In this document: piece after piece, positions 34,172 through 42,882 of the stretch
Position numbering within the stretch: the stretch's first letter is position 1
How the letters are laid out: the number at the start of each line of letters is the position of its first letter
Origin: Pseudomonadales bacterium
GTDB lineage: Bacteria > Pseudomonadota > Gammaproteobacteria > Pseudomonadales > Halieaceae
DNA length: 64,000 nt
Reading direction: 5' to 3'
Assembly: GCA_024234675.1 (NCBI GenBank)
Contig: JACKNU010000001.1
Span: forward strand, 806,001 to 870,000
Translations under genes and position numbers: made by a program
The notes under the pieces: generated by a model
What the model was told of the DNA's origin: nothing
Databases searched by the model: none
What the model saw: only the letters and a program-made list of their open reading frames with translations

Positions 34172-34185
34172 TTGACCCAGATCAA
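34172..34185. promoter_or_regulatory. FNR/ANR-like binding site upstream of the porin gene
   Basis: TTGACCCAGATCAA matches the FNR/ANR consensus TTGATnnnnATCAA in 9 of 10 defined bases. It lies in the 233-bp gap between the porin and DUF2058 genes. Such sites are bound by oxygen-sensing [4Fe-4S] FNR/ANR activators when oxygen is low. Confidence 0.55.
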
Positions 34186-34229
34186 GGGATTGCGGCTCAA
34201 CTACCCGGCAATAATTACTATCGCGAGCG

Positions 34230-34772
34230 CTACCACATCAGGTCATCGGGAATCTGGTACTCGGCGTAGGGATCGTCTTCGGCGCTATCAGCGGCGTTCT
34301 GCTGCTCGCTGTTGAGCAGTACGATGGCCGCCTCATCCCGCTCCATGATTTTGCGGGCGGCGGCCGCCGGCAGCAGTTCGTAGCGCTCTCCCAGCCTGGC
34401 GATCGCCACCCTGCCCTGAGTGAGTTCCTCGTGCACTTTCGCGCTGACGTACTTCTTCTTGATCTTTTTGCCGTCGGTAAACTGGTAGGGCACATCCCCG
34501 GCCCCATGCTCGATCCGGTTCATCCTGATCAGCTGGATGACCTGGGCCTGGATCGCCTTTTGCTCTGCCTGCGCCTGCTGCTGCCGGTTCAACTCGCGGG
34601 CCCGCTCGGCCTTGTCCGCCAGGGCGCGCTGGGCGAGTTCCCGGGTCTCGTCCACCTTCGCATGCCCCTTGGGCTGGCTTCTGGCGGCCTTGCGCTTTTC
34701 CTTGTCGATCTGCCTGGCCTTTTTCTTGTCGACGATACCGGCTTGCAGTAACTGCTCTTGCAGGGAGGCCAT
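34230..34772 (-). CDS. DUF2058 (YaiL-type) nucleoprotein-like protein
   Basis: This 180-residue DUF2058 protein starts at ATG 34772 (MASLQEQLLQAGIVDKKKARQ), a typical family N-terminus, though another ATG lies 12 bp upstream. A charged coiled-coil central region (DKAERARELNRQQQAQAEQKA) follows. The conserved C-terminal half has YQFTDGKKIKKKYVS and QLTQGRVAIARLGERYELLP-like segments (as HEELTQGRVAIARLGERYEL), then a DDPYAEYQIPDDLMW end. Family function unknown. It diverges from the phosphatase gene. Confidence 0.88.
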   Translation of the reverse strand: MASLQEQLLQAGIVDKKKARQIDKEKRKAARSQPKGHAKVDETRELAQRALADKAERARELNRQQQAQAEQKAIQAQVIQLIRMNRIEHGAGDVPYQFTDGKKIKKKYVSAKVHEELTQGRVAIARLGERYELLPAAAARKIMERDEAAIVLLNSEQQNAADSAEDDPYAEYQIPDDLMW

Positions 34773-34929
34773 GGTGCGAATCATCCATCATTGGGTAGGG
34801 GTGACGGGATTATGGTTAATCGTCACGGCCGAGGCAAATTGATCGTCTGGAACGCCGCGCTGCCCTATGGCAGGCAAATCAGGAATGCTACCCTGTGCGC
34901 CACGCTGAAAATGATCGCTGGAGCGGACC

Positions 34930-35835
34930 TTGAGCAGGAAAAAACTCTTCTGGACTTTATTTACTGTGCTGGCACTGGCAGTGACAGTCATCCAATTTAT
35001 TCCCCCGGAACCCGTGGTGGTGCCGGCGCAATTACCCCCGGAACAGCGCGATTCCCACCGCCTGCTCAATTTCGAGGGTATTCACAACCTGCGCGACCTG
35101 GGCGGCTATGCCACCGCCGACGGCCGCCAGGTACAGTGGGGGAAACTCTATCGCTCGGCGAACTTCGCCGAAGCCACTCCCGCGGATCTCGCCGCGCTGT
35201 CGCAACTGGGGCTGGCCACCTTCATTGACCTGCGCTCCACCCCGGAGAAAGCAGAGGAACCCAACCGCCTGCCCGACCCCCTGCCTTTCGAGGTGGTCGA
35301 GATCCCGATTCTCGATGAGGGCAACCAGGCCCTGGTGGGGGAAGTAATGGAGCGGGTGGAGAGCGGCGATTTCGATGGCTTCGACCCCGGTCAGAAAATG
35401 CAGCAGGCCAACCGCCAGTTCGCCTCGGTGTTCACGCCCCAGTTTCGCCAGTTGTTCGCCACCGTGGTCGCCGCGGACGGCGCGCCGGTGCTGTGGCACT
35501 GCACCGCGGGCAAGGACCGCACCGGCTTCGCCGCGGCGGTGCTGCTGCGGATTCTCGGGGTGCCCCGGGAGACGATCATGCAGGACTACATGGCCAGCCT
35601 GGAACCGGCCCTGGCCTCACGCAAGTCGCAACTGCTGACGCTGCGCCTGTTCAAGGGCGAGGAGACCGCTGCCAAGATCGAGGTGATGATGGGCGTGGAA
35701 CCGGCCTGGCTGGAAGCCGGCTTCGACGAAATAGACGCCACCTGGGGCAGTTTCGATGCCTACGTCCGCGACGGCTTGCAGCTGGACGAAGCCGATATCG
35801 AGGTACTGCGCGCGAACCTGTTGCAGGCGGGCTAG
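34930..35835 (+). CDS. Membrane-anchored tyrosine-protein phosphatase
   Basis: This 301-residue protein of the Tyr_phosphatase3 / PtpA-like atypical phosphatase family has one N-terminal membrane segment (residues 6-24) and a periplasmic catalytic domain. Signature HCTAGKDRTG gives the nucleophile Cys191 and Arg197; the N-terminal NLRDLGGYATADG and YRSANFAEA are typical. Translation starts at TTG 34930 with GGAG upstream. Its stop shares the CTAG palindrome with the convergent GNAT gene. Possible substrates are phosphotyrosine, phosphoinositide-like or phosphorylated glycans; not predictable. Confidence 0.88.
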   Translation: MSRKKLFWTLFTVLALAVTVIQFIPPEPVVVPAQLPPEQRDSHRLLNFEGIHNLRDLGGYATADGRQVQWGKLYRSANFAEATPADLAALSQLGLATFIDLRSTPEKAEEPNRLPDPLPFEVVEIPILDEGNQALVGEVMERVESGDFDGFDPGQKMQQANRQFASVFTPQFRQLFATVVAADGAPVLWHCTAGKDRTGFAAAVLLRILGVPRETIMQDYMASLEPALASRKSQLLTLRLFKGEETAAKIEVMMGVEPAWLEAGFDEIDATWGSFDAYVRDGLQLDEADIEVLRANLLQAG

Positions 35836-36317
35836 TCCAGCGGTTTCTCCCAGAACATGGCCCTGCCCAGGGCCGGGTCCAGCTCGTAGGAGGCGAAGCC
35901 GAACTTGCGGTAGGCGGCCTTGGCGCCCTCGTTGCCCTCCAGCACCTCCAGGGTAATCTTGCAGCAGTCGCGCTCCCGGGCTACCACCTCCACCTGTTCC
36001 AGCAGGCGCCGGCCCAGGCCCAGGCCGCGAAATGCCGGCAGCACGGCAATATCGTGGATATTGATCAATTTCCGGCACTTGAAGGTGGAAAAACCCTCCA
36101 GGCAATTGGCTACCCCGGCCGGCTCGCCGTCCGCATAGGCCAGCAGCGTGAAGGCGTGGGGCAGCGCAGCCAGGGCTGTCGCCAGATTTTCCCGCACATG
36201 GGGAGCCAGCGGCGCCCCGCCGCCCATGGGGTCCTCCGCGTAGCCATTGAGCAGGTAGACAATATCGCCGGCGTGGCGCGGATCGCGATAATCGGCGCGA
36301 ATCACTTCTATGTTCAT
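35832..36317 (-). CDS. GNAT-family N-acetyltransferase
   Basis: This 161-residue acetyl-CoA-dependent N-acetyltransferase starts at ATG 36317 (NIEVIRADYRDPRHAG), preceded by CAGGACC. The acetyl-CoA loop is VLPAFRGLGLGRRLLEQVE (R/Q-x-x-G-x-G/A pattern). The C-terminal KITLEVLEGNEGAKAAYRKFGF is also typical. Substrate cannot be inferred. A longer in-frame extension upstream (to 36551) overlaps the neighbouring gene and is not family-like. Confidence 0.93.
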   Translation of the reverse strand: MNIEVIRADYRDPRHAGDIVYLLNGYAEDPMGGGAPLAPHVRENLATALAALPHAFTLLAYADGEPAGVANCLEGFSTFKCRKLINIHDIAVLPAFRGLGLGRRLLEQVEVVARERDCCKITLEVLEGNEGAKAAYRKFGFASYELDPALGRAMFWEKPLD

Positions 36318-36367
36318 GCTGGTCCTGTATACCTGGGGATGCGCGGCGGCGGGCAGCCACGCCGCTG

Positions 36368-36862
36368 CTAGAAGAGTGTGCACTCCTCCGGGGTCTTGTA
36401 GACGGCCCTGCCCGCCTGCCAGGAACCGGAGGCCAGCATTTCGCCGCTGGCCGCGCTGCTGACCCTGGCGGTGCCATCCTCGCCGAAGGCCATCTGCAGG
36501 GCGTATAACCGGCTCTGGGGGTATTCTACGCCAAGCAGTGCAGGAGCGCATGATTCGCTGTAGTTGGTACGGGTGGCATCCAGGGTAAACACCTCCACCC
36601 CCACATCGTAAGTCCCCGTCAGTTCATAGGTAACATGGCACTCACCGGCGCCATCGCTGGCGTCATTGGAGAAATTGTAACGGGTCTCGGTACCGCTGGC
36701 CGTCCCGGTTACCGCGTCAAAAGCGATTTCCCCGACGGTATAGTGAGTCGATGCAGACCAGGCGTAGCTGTCCGCTATATCGCAACTGCGAAACCCGCTG
36801 GCGCCGGACATCCAGCCCAGGGCAAGAAACAGGGGTACCAAAACGCACTTTTTAACAATCAT
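36368..36862 (-). CDS. Secreted protein of unknown function
   Basis: This is a 164-residue protein with a Sec signal peptide (MIVKKCVLVPLFLALGWMSGASG). The mature part has four further cysteines (SCDIAD, GECHVTYEL, SCAPALLG, EECTLF), possibly two disulfides, and many Tyr/Thr-rich strands (GTETRYNFSNDASDG, GTYDVGVEVFTLDATRTNY). I do not recognise a family. It stands alone, 50 bp from the GNAT gene and divergent from the DUF1800 gene. Confidence 0.6.
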   Translation of the reverse strand: MIVKKCVLVPLFLALGWMSGASGFRSCDIADSYAWSASTHYTVGEIAFDAVTGTASGTETRYNFSNDASDGAGECHVTYELTGTYDVGVEVFTLDATRTNYSESCAPALLGVEYPQSRLYALQMAFGEDGTARVSSAASGEMLASGSWQAGRAVYKTPEECTLF

Positions 36863-36982
36863 TGCTGGGCAGCCAACCCCACATACGCTACAAACGGTGG
36901 AACTGATGCAATTATAGTACGTTTTTTATCCACCGCCGGCTTTATCGGGGGACTGACAGGCGCCAACAGGAGGAGGCCGGCA

Positions 36983-38734
36983 GTGTTTTCAGGTTTGTTG
37001 CGACTGGTGTCCACACTGGCCCTGGCGGGTGTTTTGAATGCCTGCGGTGGAGGCGGCGGCGGGGGCGACGCTGCATCGCCCGCCGTCCCCGCTCTGGCCC
37101 CGGCGGCACCCGCCCCCACGACACCTACCCCTGCCCCATCCCCGGAACCGCCCCCCGGACAGCCGGCATTGTCGCCCCTGGCGAGCGCCTCCAGGCTGGC
37201 GTCCAGAGCCACATTCGGGCTGGACTACCCGGCGATCCAGGCCATCGCGGAACAGGGCGAGGCGGCGTGGCTGGAGGAGCAGTTCAGGCTGCCCATCGGG
37301 CGCCATGAGCCCATAGTGACCGAACTGCTGAGCCGCAAGCGCGCGGGCGATTTCGCGGAACTGGAAGCGGACAACAACAATATCGAGTTCGTCTTCCGCC
37401 GCCTGGCCTGGTGGCAGCAAGCAGTCTACGCGCCGGATGTGCTGCGCCAGCGGGTCGCCTTCGCGCTCAGCGAAATCCTGGTGGTATCGGACAAGGACGA
37501 TACGCTGGCGACCTTTCCCTACGCCCTCAGCAACTACCAGGACACCCTGCTGACCCATGCCTTCGGCAATTTCCGTGACCTGTTGCGGGCGGTGACCCTG
37601 CACCCGGCCATGGGTATCTACCTCAGCCACGTCAACAACGCCAAGGCCAACCCGGAGCTCAATACCTACCCGGATGAGAATTACGCCCGGGAGGTCATGC
37701 AGCTGTTTACCATCGGCCTGTTCGAACTCGACCCGGACGGCTCGGAGCAAACCGACGCCCAGGGGCGCCCCATCCCCACCTACGACAACGACGATATCCG
37801 CGAATTCGCCAGGGTGTTTACCGGGCTCTCCTACGGTGGTGACGGTGCCCGCTTCCACAAGCGCCTGCCCGACTTCCGCCACCCCATGCAGATGTTCGGC
37901 TTTTTTCATGACCAGGGCGAGAAACACCTGCTCAGGGGCACGGTGCTGCCGGCGGGCCAGGGCGGCATGCAGGACATAGAGGATGCCCTGGACAACCTGT
38001 TCAACCACCCCAACGTGGGCCCCTTCATCGGTCGCCAGCTTATCCAGCGGCTGGTGACCTCCAACCCCTCGCCGGAGTACGTGGCGCGGGTCAGCGCCGC
38101 TTTCAACGGCGCCACCGGTGCGCCCCGGGGCGATATGAAGGCGGTGCTGCGCGCCATCCTGCTGGACCCCGAAGCGCAGGCACCACCGGGCAGTTATGCG
38201 CAGCTGGGCAAACTACGCGAACCGTTGCTGCGCGCCCTGGGCCTGTTGAAGAACTTCAGCGTCGCCAGCCCCGACGGCTTTTACGCCAGCACCGGTTATT
38301 TCCTGGAAGACCTGCTGCAACAGCACCCCCTGTCCTCCCCCAGCGTGTTCAATTTCTTCCTGCCCGGCCATGCGCCGGTGGGGGAAATCGCTGCTGCCGG
38401 GCTGGTGGCACCGGAATTCCAGCTCACCAACAGCAGCACTATCGTGGCGGTGAGCAACATTGTCGATATCGTGTTGTTTCGCGACCTGGTGAACGACCTG
38501 TTCCGCGCTCCCTTCCAGCGCTCGCGGCTGGACCTGGGCCCCTACCTGGCCATCGCCGACGATGCCGATGAGCTGCTCGACCGGCTGGATATTCTGATGA
38601 CCTACGATACCCTCTCGGATGAAACCCGCGAGGCCATCCTGGCTACGCTGCAAGCTATCGACGACCCCACCTTCCGGGTGCAGACCGCCATTTACCTGGT
38701 GTTCACGTCACCCGAATACGCAGTGCAGATCTGA
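36983..38734 (+). CDS. DUF1800-family lipoprotein
   Basis: The start is set at GTG 36983, preceded by AGGAGG (36969-36974). A lipobox LNAC (Cys21) is followed by a run of seven glycines and a proline/alanine linker to about residue 60. From there the DUF1800 domain follows: ASRLASRATFGLDYPAIQAIAEQG, WWQQAVYAPDVLRQRVAFALSEILV, NYAREVMQLFTIGLFELD and FNFFLPGHAPVGEIAAAG. DUF1800 proteins are nearly always paired with a DUF1501 protein, which follows here after 11 bp. Their function is not established; roles in surface matrix or phospho-ester chemistry have been suggested but are uncertain. Confidence 0.88.
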   Translation: MFSGLLRLVSTLALAGVLNACGGGGGGGDAASPAVPALAPAAPAPTTPTPAPSPEPPPGQPALSPLASASRLASRATFGLDYPAIQAIAEQGEAAWLEEQFRLPIGRHEPIVTELLSRKRAGDFAELEADNNNIEFVFRRLAWWQQAVYAPDVLRQRVAFALSEILVVSDKDDTLATFPYALSNYQDTLLTHAFGNFRDLLRAVTLHPAMGIYLSHVNNAKANPELNTYPDENYAREVMQLFTIGLFELDPDGSEQTDAQGRPIPTYDNDDIREFARVFTGLSYGGDGARFHKRLPDFRHPMQMFGFFHDQGEKHLLRGTVLPAGQGGMQDIEDALDNLFNHPNVGPFIGRQLIQRLVTSNPSPEYVARVSAAFNGATGAPRGDMKAVLRAILLDPEAQAPPGSYAQLGKLREPLLRALGLLKNFSVASPDGFYASTGYFLEDLLQQHPLSSPSVFNFFLPGHAPVGEIAAAGLVAPEFQLTNSSTIVAVSNIVDIVLFRDLVNDLFRAPFQRSRLDLGPYLAIADDADELLDRLDILMTYDTLSDETREAILATLQAIDDPTFRVQTAIYLVFTSPEYAVQI

Positions 38735-38745
38735 GGAGGACGGAC

Positions 38746-40128
38746 ATGATCAACCGACGCCAATTCCTGTCCCACGGCTGCTCCCTGGGCCTGGCCACGG
38801 CCACCCTGTCCTCTTCGCTGCTGAACCTGGGCCTCGCCAGGCAGGCCGCCGCCCAGGGCGCCGCCGATTACCGCGCCCTGGTGTGCATCCTGCTGGCCGG
38901 CGGCAACGATTCATGGAACATGCTGGTCCCCACCGACACCGACCAGTACAGCCAGTACCGGGCCATCCGCTCGGACCTGGCCCTGCCCCGCAACCAGTTG
39001 CTGCCGCTGGCCGGCAGCGCCGCCAGCGGCAGGCACTACGGCCTGCACCCCGGCATGCCGGAACTGCAGGGGCTGTTCGCCAGCGGCGACGCGGCCATGT
39101 TGTGCAATGTCGGCACCCTGCTGGAGCCCTTCAATGCCCAGAAGGTCGCCAACGGCAGCGCGCTCACCCCGCTGGGGCTGTTTTCCCACTCCGACCAGAT
39201 TCAGCAATGGCAGACCGGGGTGTCTGATGAACGCACCACCACCGGCTGGGGCGGACGCATCGCGGACCTGTTGCAGGAGACCAACCTGGCCAACGGCATC
39301 TCCATGAATATCTCCCTGTCGGGCAACAACGTGTTCCAGAGCGGCACCACGGTTACCGAGTACAGTGTGCAGGCGGAGGGCAACGGCGCCGCAGGTATCA
39401 ATGCCTATGATGACGGCAGTGAATTCGGCAGCTTCCGCAAACAGATGATAGACGCCCTGCTGGCCGTTCCCCAACAGCAACTGCTGCGCCGCGAGTACCG
39501 CCAGCGCCTGGCCGACGCCATCGACAGCCAGAAGTTGTTCAGCGCCGCCCTGCAGCAGGCGCCGGCTTTGGGCACGCCTTTCGGCGCCAACCCGTTTTCC
39601 CAGAGCCTGCGGCAGATTGCCAGGATCATTTCGGTGCGGGAGCAACTGGGGGCGCGCCGCCAGACCTTTTTCATCACCGTCGGCGGCTGGGACCACCACG
39701 ACGACGTGTTGCCCAAGCAGGCCGCCATGCTGCCGATGATCAGCGCCGGCCTGCTGGAGTTTCGTAACGCTCTGCGGGAGCTGGCGATACTGGACGCGGT
39801 GACCACCTTCACCACCTCGGATTTCGGTCGCACCCTCACCTCCAACGGCAAGGGTTCGGACCACGGCTGGGGCGGGCATCACATCATCATGGGTGGCTCG
39901 GTGAACGGCGGGGCATTCTACGGCGACTACCCGGAGATAAGCCCGGGCAATCCGCTGGACGTGGGGCGCGGCATCTACGCCCCTACCACTTCCGTGGACG
40001 AGTACTTCGCCGAGCTGGCGCGCTGGTTCGGCGTCCCGGCTTCGGACCTGCCCCGGGTGCTGCCCAACGTGACCCGCTTCTACAGCCCGCAAGCGGCAGA
40101 ACTGCCGCTGGGCATGCTGCGCCTGTAG
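38746..40128 (+). CDS. DUF1501-family secreted protein (alkaline-phosphatase-like fold)
   Basis: This 460-residue protein has a Tat-type signal (MINRRQFLSHG, twin Arg at 4-5; cleavage near residue 36 after AAAQG). The mature part begins with LVCILLAGGNDSWNMLVP, and contains MPELQGLFASGDAAMLCNVG, HSDQIQQWQTG and, near the C-terminus, FTTSDFGRTLTSNGKGSDHGWGGH, all typical of DUF1501, which is related to the alkaline-phosphatase/sulfatase fold. It forms an operon with the DUF1800 lipoprotein. Catalytic activity is unproven. Confidence 0.9.
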   Translation: MINRRQFLSHGCSLGLATATLSSSLLNLGLARQAAAQGAADYRALVCILLAGGNDSWNMLVPTDTDQYSQYRAIRSDLALPRNQLLPLAGSAASGRHYGLHPGMPELQGLFASGDAAMLCNVGTLLEPFNAQKVANGSALTPLGLFSHSDQIQQWQTGVSDERTTTGWGGRIADLLQETNLANGISMNISLSGNNVFQSGTTVTEYSVQAEGNGAAGINAYDDGSEFGSFRKQMIDALLAVPQQQLLRREYRQRLADAIDSQKLFSAALQQAPALGTPFGANPFSQSLRQIARIISVREQLGARRQTFFITVGGWDHHDDVLPKQAAMLPMISAGLLEFRNALRELAILDAVTTFTTSDFGRTLTSNGKGSDHGWGGHHIIMGGSVNGGAFYGDYPEISPGNPLDVGRGIYAPTTSVDEYFAELARWFGVPASDLPRVLPNVTRFYSPQAAELPLGMLRL

Positions 40129-40136
40129 CTATTGTC

Positions 40137-40736
40137 CTAGTTCAACGTGGCCTTTTGCAGGTCGGCGGCCAGGGAGTCGCGAATTTCCGTTGCCACCCGC
40201 ACGGGCTCCAGCGGGTAGGCCGGGTGGTCTATGCCCGCCGTGATGCCGGCGCCGCTCTGCACGGCGGCGATCATGCCCTGGGTCAACTCGAACCGCAGGA
40301 AGTGCACCGAGGAGGTCTTGCTCTCGTTGGCGCGCTCCAGGTCCTCGTCGGCGATGGGATAGACGCGATCACAACCGTCCACCTGCAGCCAGACCTTGCT
40401 CTCGATGCCGATCAGCTGGGCCAGGCGCTGGGCCCGCTCGGCCGGGTCGGCGTACTCCACCATGAAGGTGGCTTTCCAGTTGTGGCCGTCAGGTATCAGG
40501 GGGTTGTAAGCCTCCAGCTCCTCGTTGATGCCGGCGGCCTCGAACACCTTCTCGATGCGCAGCATCTCCTGGATCTGGTACTTGATGGTGAGGGCGTCCT
40601 CGAAGTACAGGCGGGCGTTCTCGCCCAGCGCCAGCTGGCGGTTCTTCTTGTGCGCCATGACCTCCTGGCGGAAGGTGGGTCGCCGCTCGGCGTATTCCTC
40701 CAGGGTCCACAGGTCGGCGCGGGATAAAGCGGGCAT
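40137..40736 (-). CDS. DUF3501 protein
   Basis: This 199-residue DUF3501 protein has RPTFRQEVMAHKKNRQLALG, LYFEDALTIKYQIQEMLRIE and NWKATFMVEYAD, all family features. In many proteobacteria DUF3501 is encoded next to a rubrerythrin and a two-cluster Fe-S protein, exactly as here, and is thought to work with them in oxidative or peroxide stress. The mechanism is unknown. It lies 34 bp downstream of the Fe-S protein gene. Confidence 0.92.
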   Translation of the reverse strand: MPALSRADLWTLEEYAERRPTFRQEVMAHKKNRQLALGENARLYFEDALTIKYQIQEMLRIEKVFEAAGINEELEAYNPLIPDGHNWKATFMVEYADPAERAQRLAQLIGIESKVWLQVDGCDRVYPIADEDLERANESKTSSVHFLRFELTQGMIAAVQSGAGITAGIDHPAYPLEPVRVATEIRDSLAADLQKATLN

Positions 40737-40770
40737 GACAGTTCTCCTCTACTTCTTGCTAAACATGCGC

Positions 40771-42093
40771 TTACAGGCCATAGGCCATGCGCAGCAGGGT
40801 CATCGGGTGCTCGGCCTTATCGACTTTCTCCGCCAGGCTGGCTATCTGGGTGCCGGCCATTGGGCAGTCGCTCATGAAATGATCCGGCTCCTGGGCATCG
40901 ACCTTGCGCACCACCGGCCGCGCGATCTTCACCGATTTTTCGTGGGTCTCCTTCTTCACCGCATAGGTGCCGTCGTGTCCCGAGCAGCGCTCCTGGGCGG
41001 TCACCTGGGTACCCGGCACCAGGTTGAGTACATCGCGGGTCTTGAGGCCGATATTCTGCACCCGCTGGTGGCAGGCCACCTGGTAGGCGATGTCGCCCAT
41101 GGCGTTGGGGAACTCGGTCTTCAGGGCCCCGCCCTTGTGGCGCAGCCACAGGTATTCGAAAGGATCGTAGAACGCGGCCTGCACCTTTTTCACCTGCTCA
41201 TCATCGGGATACAGCAGGGGCAGTTCCTGCTTGTACATCAGCACGCAGGAGGGAATGGGGGCAGTCAGGTCATAGCCCTGGTCCACCAGCGCCGCCAGCA
41301 CGGGTATGTTTGCCTCCTTCAACTTGTCCACGGTCTCGAGGTCACCCAGCTCCAGCTTCGGCATGCCACAGCACTTTTCCCTGGGCACCACATCGATATG
41401 GATACCGTTGTGCTGGAACACCTTGACGAAATCGGCCCCGATCTCCGGGCTGTTGTAGTTGCCGTAACAGGTGGCGTACAGGGCCAGTTTGCCGGTGGTT
41501 TCCCCTACGGGGGTGGGAGCGATATCGCGGATCAGGGGCTTGACCTGCTTGCGCAGGGTCTTGCTGTGGAATTTCGGCACCGGCGCGGCGTGGTGTATAT
41601 CGGCGGCGGATTCCAGCACTTTTCGGAAAGTTGCGTTGCCATTGAAAGCATTGACCGTCACATCCACCAGCGGGATAGAGGTCATTTTAAACACCGTATC
41701 GGTACTGGTGAGCACGCGATCCCGCAGCTTGGCGCCCTGCTCCCGGAACTTGACCGCCTTGGCGCGCAACATCAGGTGCGGGAAATCCACGTTCCATTCG
41801 TGGGGGGGCACATAGGGACACTTGGTCATGTAGCACAGGTCACAGAGGTAACACTGGTCCACTACCTTGATGTAATCGGCCTTGTCGACGCCATCCACCT
41901 CCATGGTGGAGGACTCGTCGACCAGGTCAAACAGGGTGGGAAAGCTGTCGCAGAGACTGACGCAGCGGCGACAGCCGTGGCAGATATCGTAGACCCGCTC
42001 CAGTTCCCGCTCCAGGTCGGCCCTGTCCCAGTACTGCTCGGTTTTCCAGGCTATCGGATGGCGGGTGGGTGCCTCCAGGCTTCCTTCTCTCAC
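40771..42093 (-). CDS. Heterodisulfide-reductase-like Fe-S protein (two [4Fe-4S] ferredoxin motifs plus CCG domains)
   Basis: This 440-residue protein is a HdrD/GlpC-type electron-transfer protein. Two 4Fe-4S ferredoxin motifs lie at Cys38, 41, 44, 48 (ICHGCRRCVSLCD) and Cys81, 84, 87, 92 (QCYLCDLCYMTKCP). Two CCG-type domains follow: EKCCGMPKLELGD (about residue 240) and ERCSGHDGTYAVKKE (about residue 366), the second with CSG replacing CCG. A DCPMAG motif is near the C-terminus. It lies between rubrerythrin and DUF3501 and probably feeds electrons to the rubrerythrin. Confidence 0.92.
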   Translation of the reverse strand: MREGSLEAPTRHPIAWKTEQYWDRADLERELERVYDICHGCRRCVSLCDSFPTLFDLVDESSTMEVDGVDKADYIKVVDQCYLCDLCYMTKCPYVPPHEWNVDFPHLMLRAKAVKFREQGAKLRDRVLTSTDTVFKMTSIPLVDVTVNAFNGNATFRKVLESAADIHHAAPVPKFHSKTLRKQVKPLIRDIAPTPVGETTGKLALYATCYGNYNSPEIGADFVKVFQHNGIHIDVVPREKCCGMPKLELGDLETVDKLKEANIPVLAALVDQGYDLTAPIPSCVLMYKQELPLLYPDDEQVKKVQAAFYDPFEYLWLRHKGGALKTEFPNAMGDIAYQVACHQRVQNIGLKTRDVLNLVPGTQVTAQERCSGHDGTYAVKKETHEKSVKIARPVVRKVDAQEPDHFMSDCPMAGTQIASLAEKVDKAEHPMTLLRMAYGL

Positions 42094-42164
42094 AGGACTC
42101 TCCCTCGTCGGTTTGCAAGGTGGGGAAACCGGCGGGCAGCGCGCCCGCCGGGGTAGAACAGGCC

Positions 42165-42584
42165 TCAGGCGTCGAGGGTGTCCAGGGCTTTCTGGAACCG
42201 GTTGGCGTGGCTGCGCTCAGCCTTGGCCAGGGTTTCCATCCAGTCGGCGATCTCGTCGAAGCCCTCGTCCCGGGCAGTCTTGGCCATGCCGGGATACATG
42301 TCGGTGTACTCGTGGGTCTCGCCGGCAATAGCCGCTTTCAGGTTGTCGGAGGTGCCGCCTATGGGCAGGCCGGTAGCGGGATCGCCGGTTTCTTCCAGGT
42401 ATTCCAGGTGACCGTGGGCGTGCCCGGTTTCACCCTCTGCGGTGGAGCGGAACACCGCGGCCACGTCGTTGTAACCTTCGACATCGGCCTTGGCGGCGAA
42501 GTAGAGGTAACGGCGGTTGGCCTGGGACTCACCGGCAAAGGCGTCTTTCAGGTTCTGTTCTGTCTGGCTGCCTTTCAATGACAT
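42165..42584 (-). CDS. Rubrerythrin (ferritin-like diiron domain only)
   Basis: This 139-residue protein reduces hydrogen peroxide at a diiron site. Ligand pattern: Glu19 (FAGESQANRRYL), Glu52 and His55 (EGETGHAHGHLE), Glu89/Glu92 (GETHEYTDMY) and Glu123/His126 (KAERSHANRFQ). The C-terminal rubredoxin domain of classical rubrerythrin is missing, so electrons must come from a separate protein, plausibly the adjacent Fe-S protein. It opens a three-gene operon (72 bp to the Fe-S gene). Upstream is a candidate operator at 42693-42712. Confidence 0.93.
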   Translation of the reverse strand: MSLKGSQTEQNLKDAFAGESQANRRYLYFAAKADVEGYNDVAAVFRSTAEGETGHAHGHLEYLEETGDPATGLPIGGTSDNLKAAIAGETHEYTDMYPGMAKTARDEGFDEIADWMETLAKAERSHANRFQKALDTLDA

Positions 42585-42692
42585 GCTGTTTCTCCTTGAT
42601 ACTCGTTATCATCACCACAGACGCTGTGGGCCCTGTAAAATAGTACAGTTCTGGCGTTCTCACCAATCAATTAACGCTAACACCGTAATTGG

Positions 42693-42712
42693 CGTTAGCT
42701 ATCATGCTAACG
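42693..42712. promoter_or_regulatory. Inverted repeat between rubrerythrin and Na/Pi cotransporter genes
   Basis: CGTTAGC (42693-42699) and GCTAACG (42706-42712) form a perfect inverted repeat with a 6-nt centre. A third GCTAAC copy lies at 42676-42681. It sits in the divergent region between two genes and looks like a regulator operator; no known regulator is matched. Confidence 0.5.
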
Positions 42713-42882
42713 GAGTCCTGATCCAGGCTGCAAGCACCCCGCACCGCCCCGTGAAAACGCTACCGGTAGCATCACATACCTGTAATAATTCCGTCACACA
42801 GGCAAACACGCCGGGCCGCCACCTTGGCAGGAGTTGTTGTCCTCGATCAATCAAACGGCCTGATGGAGGTTATTCCCTAGGC

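Noticed and set aside
36635..36982. N-terminal extension of the DUF1800 protein to an ATG at 36635
   Set aside because: The extension overlaps the opposite-strand secreted protein, and a GTG with AGGAGG at 36969 directly precedes a lipoprotein signal.
42120..42150. GC-rich inverted repeat between rubrerythrin and the Fe-S gene as a terminator
   Set aside because: CGCCGGTTT-like arms are weak and lack a T-tract, and the two genes look like one operon.
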